From the NCBI GenBank assembly GCA_018268735.1, contig JAFDWA010000117.1, positions 1-5,947 of the forward strand: a stretch of 5,947 nucleotides of DNA, read 5' to 3'. The notes under the pieces are model-generated. The model ran no database searches. It was not told the DNA's origin and saw nothing but the letters and a program-made list of their open reading frames with translations. The translations under genes were made by a program, and so were the position numbers. The number at the start of each line of letters is the position of its first letter. Within the stretch, counting starts at the first letter, position 1. Below, piece after piece: positions 4,014-5,947 of this stretch. This DNA is from Actinomycetota bacterium. GTDB taxonomy: Bacteria > Actinomycetota > Acidimicrobiia > Acidimicrobiales > Microtrichaceae.

Positions 4014-5947
4014 TCACTCCAGGCTGCGACCCCAGTCGCGGAGCAGGTCGAGGTAGTTCGTGGGGCTGTCCGGCGCGGGATCACCCGGCTGGTAGCGCAC
4101 CGAGTGGATCGTTCCGGTGAACGGGAAGGACCCGTGGCGCTCGTAGACCTTCCAGCACACCGGGGACCGGCGGTCGAGGCCGACGTCGATCCCCTCGAAC
4201 GGCGCCATCGCCATCAGCAGGCGGAACCCGGTCCCGGCCGCGACCGCGTCGCCGTCGACGGCGACGGCCAGGTCCCACAGGTCGTCGCCCGGGCAGGTGA
4301 TGCGCAGCTCGAGGGTGTGACGCCCGGGACCGACCACCGGTCCCCGCACCTCTCCCTCCAGGCCGTAGCCGTTGTGCGCCGCGACCAGCTCGCCGGTGTC
4401 GTCGACGTAGAGCGAGTAGCCCCCGCCCTGGTCGCCGTGGGCGAACACGATCCCCCGGTCGCCCTCGCCCAGGGTCACGTCCGCGGTGATGGTGGCGTCG
4501 CGCCACAGGATCAGCCGCTGGGAGCGCCAGCGGTCGAGGGTCGGCGTCCCGGGGAACAGCACGACCGGCTCGTCGTAGCGCTCGACCCACGGCGGACGCA
4601 GCAGGAACCGGTAGCCGGTGCCCTCGTCCATCGGGAAGATCTGGTTCTCCCACGCTGCGGACTCCCACGCCTCGACCAGCTCGTCCCGACGATCGGGATG
4701 CTCGTCGGACAGGTCCCGGAGCTGCGTCGGGTCCGCCGTCATGTCGAACAGCTCCCAGTGGTCCGCCGAGAACGGGGTCCGGGCCGGGTGGCGGGTCACG
4801 ACCTCCCAGCCGTCGCGGCGATAGCCGCGGTGGCCCTCGTTCTCGACGACGACGTCCCGGCTGCGCCCGACGGCGTCGGGGTCGGTGATCGTCGCCCCGA
4901 ACACCGCCTCACCGGCCAGCGGCAGCACGGGGTTCCCGCGCCACTCGTCGGGTCGGGTCACCCCGGCGAGCTCCAGGAAGCTCGGCAACAGGTCGGTGAC
5001 GTGCAGGTACTGGTCGCGCAGATCACCCCCGGAGCGCCCGGCGTCGGCCAGGGCCTTCGGCCACGACACGACGAACGGAACGGAGTGCCCGCCGCGGTGG
5101 GCGTTGATCTTGTAGAGCCGGAACGGCGTGTTCGACACCATCGCCCAGCCCCGCGGGTAGTGCGGCAGGGTGGTGGGCCCGCCCATGACGTCGTGTCGGG
5201 CCAGGTCCTCCTCGAACGGCTCGGCGGTCCCCTTGCGCTCCCAGTGCAGGGTCCGGAAGTACGCCGAGGTGCCCTGCTCCTGACCCTCCCGGGACCCGCC
5301 GTTGTCGGACGTGAAGATGAACAGCGTGTTGTCCCACTCGCCCATCTCCTCGAGCGCGTCGCGCAGCCGCCCGATGTTCTGGTCGAGGTTGTCGATCAGC
5401 CCGGCGTAGACCGCCATGTAGCGGGCGAACAGTCGCTTCTGGTCGTCGTCGAGGCCGTCCCACGGCGCGACGTCGTCGCCGGGCTCGGTGTTGCGCGGCG
5501 CGAGCTCGGCGCCGTCGGGGATCACGCCGAGGTCGACCTGGCGTTCGTAGCGGGCCTGGCGGATGGCGTCCCACCCGGCCCGGTAGGTCTCGGCGTGGCG
5601 TTCGACGTCGACGGCCTTGGCCTGCAAGGGGGCGTGCACCGCGGCCTGCGAGAGGTACAGGAAGAACGGCTTGGTCGGATCCGACGCCTTGGACTCACGG
5701 ACCATGTCGATCGCCCGGTCGGTGAAGTCGTCGGTGACGAAGTAGCCCTCGGGGTACTCGTCGGTGCGCACCGCGTGGTTGTCCTCGATCAGGCGGTGCG
5801 GGTGGTGGAAGTTGGTGAAGGCGTCGAGGAACCCGTAGTAGCGGTCGAAGCCCTTCTGCAGCGGCCACGACGACCGGTCCCCGGCATCGTTGACCTCGCT
5901 GTCCTTGGTCAGGTGCCACTTGCCGACCATCAGCGTCTGGTACCCGG
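4014..5947 (-). CDS. Arylsulfatase, large AtsA/AtsD type (N-terminus beyond the right edge)
   Basis: The frame is open to the right edge: before Met at 5930 it already reads GYQTL, so the visible 643 residues are an internal start. GYQTLMVGKWHL is the second sulfatase signature (PF00884). Numbering from that Met, family active-site residues are Lys4 and His6 (GKWH), His99 (AVHAPL), Asp209-Asn210 (TSDNGG, calcium ligands) and Lys274 (NTPFRLYK). The formylglycine site CxPSR or SxPSR and the first metal-binding aspartates lie outside, so the maturation type is unknown. The catalytic domain runs to about 430. Residues 450-615 form a C-terminal beta-sandwich (VFAHGDQGGGYSLYVDDTGELV to FPFTGTIHSVRY) typical of the long AtsA/AtsD group rather than short sulfatases. 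About 100 or more residues are probably missing. It hydrolyses a sulfate ester, giving sulfate, perhaps for sulfur scavenging; the substrate is unknown. Location cannot be judged without the N-terminus. The helical-protein gene follows 162 bp downstream. Confidence 0.93.
   Translation of the reverse strand, partial: GYQTLMVGKWHLTKDSEVNDAGDRSSWPLQKGFDRYYGFLDAFTNFHHPHRLIEDNHAVRTDEYPEGYFVTDDFTDRAIDMVRESKASDPTKPFFLYLSQAAVHAPLQAKAVDVERHAETYRAGWDAIRQARYERQVDLGVIPDGAELAPRNTEPGDDVAPWDGLDDDQKRLFARYMAVYAGLIDNLDQNIGRLRDALEEMGEWDNTLFIFTSDNGGSREGQEQGTSAYFRTLHWERKGTAEPFEEDLARHDVMGGPTTLPHYPRGWAMVSNTPFRLYKINAHRGGHSVPFVVSWPKALADAGRSGGDLRDQYLHVTDLLPSFLELAGVTRPDEWRGNPVLPLAGEAVFGATITDPDAVGRSRDVVVENEGHRGYRRDGWEVVTRHPARTPFSADHWELFDMTADPTQLRDLSDEHPDRRDELVEAWESAAWENQIFPMDEGTGYRFLLRPPWVERYDEPVVLFPGTPTLDRWRSQRLILWRDATITADVTLGEGDRGIVFAHGDQGGGYSLYVDDTGELVAAHNGYGLEGEVRGPVVGPGRHTLELRITCPGDDLWDLAVAVDGDAVAAGTGFRLLMAMAPFEGIDVGLDRRSPVCWKVYERHGSFPFTGTIHSVRYQPGDPAPDSPTNYLDLLRDWGRSLE

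Noticed and set aside
2968..4017. Minus-strand frame of 349 codons across the convergent junction
   Set aside because: It overlaps the helical-protein gene and the end of the PKD-like gene in other frames and encodes low-complexity Arg/Gly/Asp sequence.
4081..4668. Second minus-strand frame inside the sulfatase C-terminal part
   Set aside because: It is an Arg/Pro/Gly-rich shadow of the sulfatase frame, typical of high-GC DNA.

Overview
The window looks like chromosomal DNA of a high-GC Gram-positive bacterium (Actinomycetota). Base composition is strongly GC-rich, codons end mostly in G or C, starts are ATG and GTG, and the protein families fit: a CopC copper protein, a PaaG-like crotonase, an AtsA/AtsD-type large arylsulfatase, and secreted proteins resembling actinobacterial hypothetical families. 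I cannot name a genus; an Acidimicrobiia-like or other non-model actinobacterium is only a guess.

Layout. Positions 1-261 (minus strand) hold the start of a CopC-type periplasmic copper-binding protein that runs off the left edge. A 229-bp divergent intergenic region (262-490) separates it from a plus-strand crotonase / enoyl-CoA hydratase-family gene (491-1327). This intergenic region contains a 17-bp tandem repeat (three full copies plus a partial and a decayed one). After a 106-bp gap come two plus-strand genes overlapping by ATGA: a predicted lipoprotein (1434-2243) and a secreted protein with a predicted C-terminal PKD-like, disulfide-containing domain (2240-3151). They converge, with only 19 bp between stop codons and two hairpins in tandem, on a minus-strand gene (3171-3851) for an exported or membrane-anchored helical protein with a duplicated 'DQ...DGT' motif. 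Upstream of that gene on the same strand, across 162 bp, is a large arylsulfatase (4014-5947) whose N-terminus, including the formylglycine site, lies beyond the right edge.

How the genes relate. Five of the six genes encode products predicted to be exported or anchored, or belong to a usually exported family (CopC, lipoprotein, PKD-like protein, helical secreted protein, sulfatase). The crotonase is cytosolic and has no obvious functional link to its neighbours. The only well supported operon is the lipoprotein/PKD-like pair. I see no RNA genes, mobile elements, CRISPR array or defence system. The most interesting unexplained items are the coupled secreted pair, the 17-bp repeat array in the divergent promoter region, and the non-canonical active site of the crotonase. 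No gene-free stretch exceeds 300 bases.
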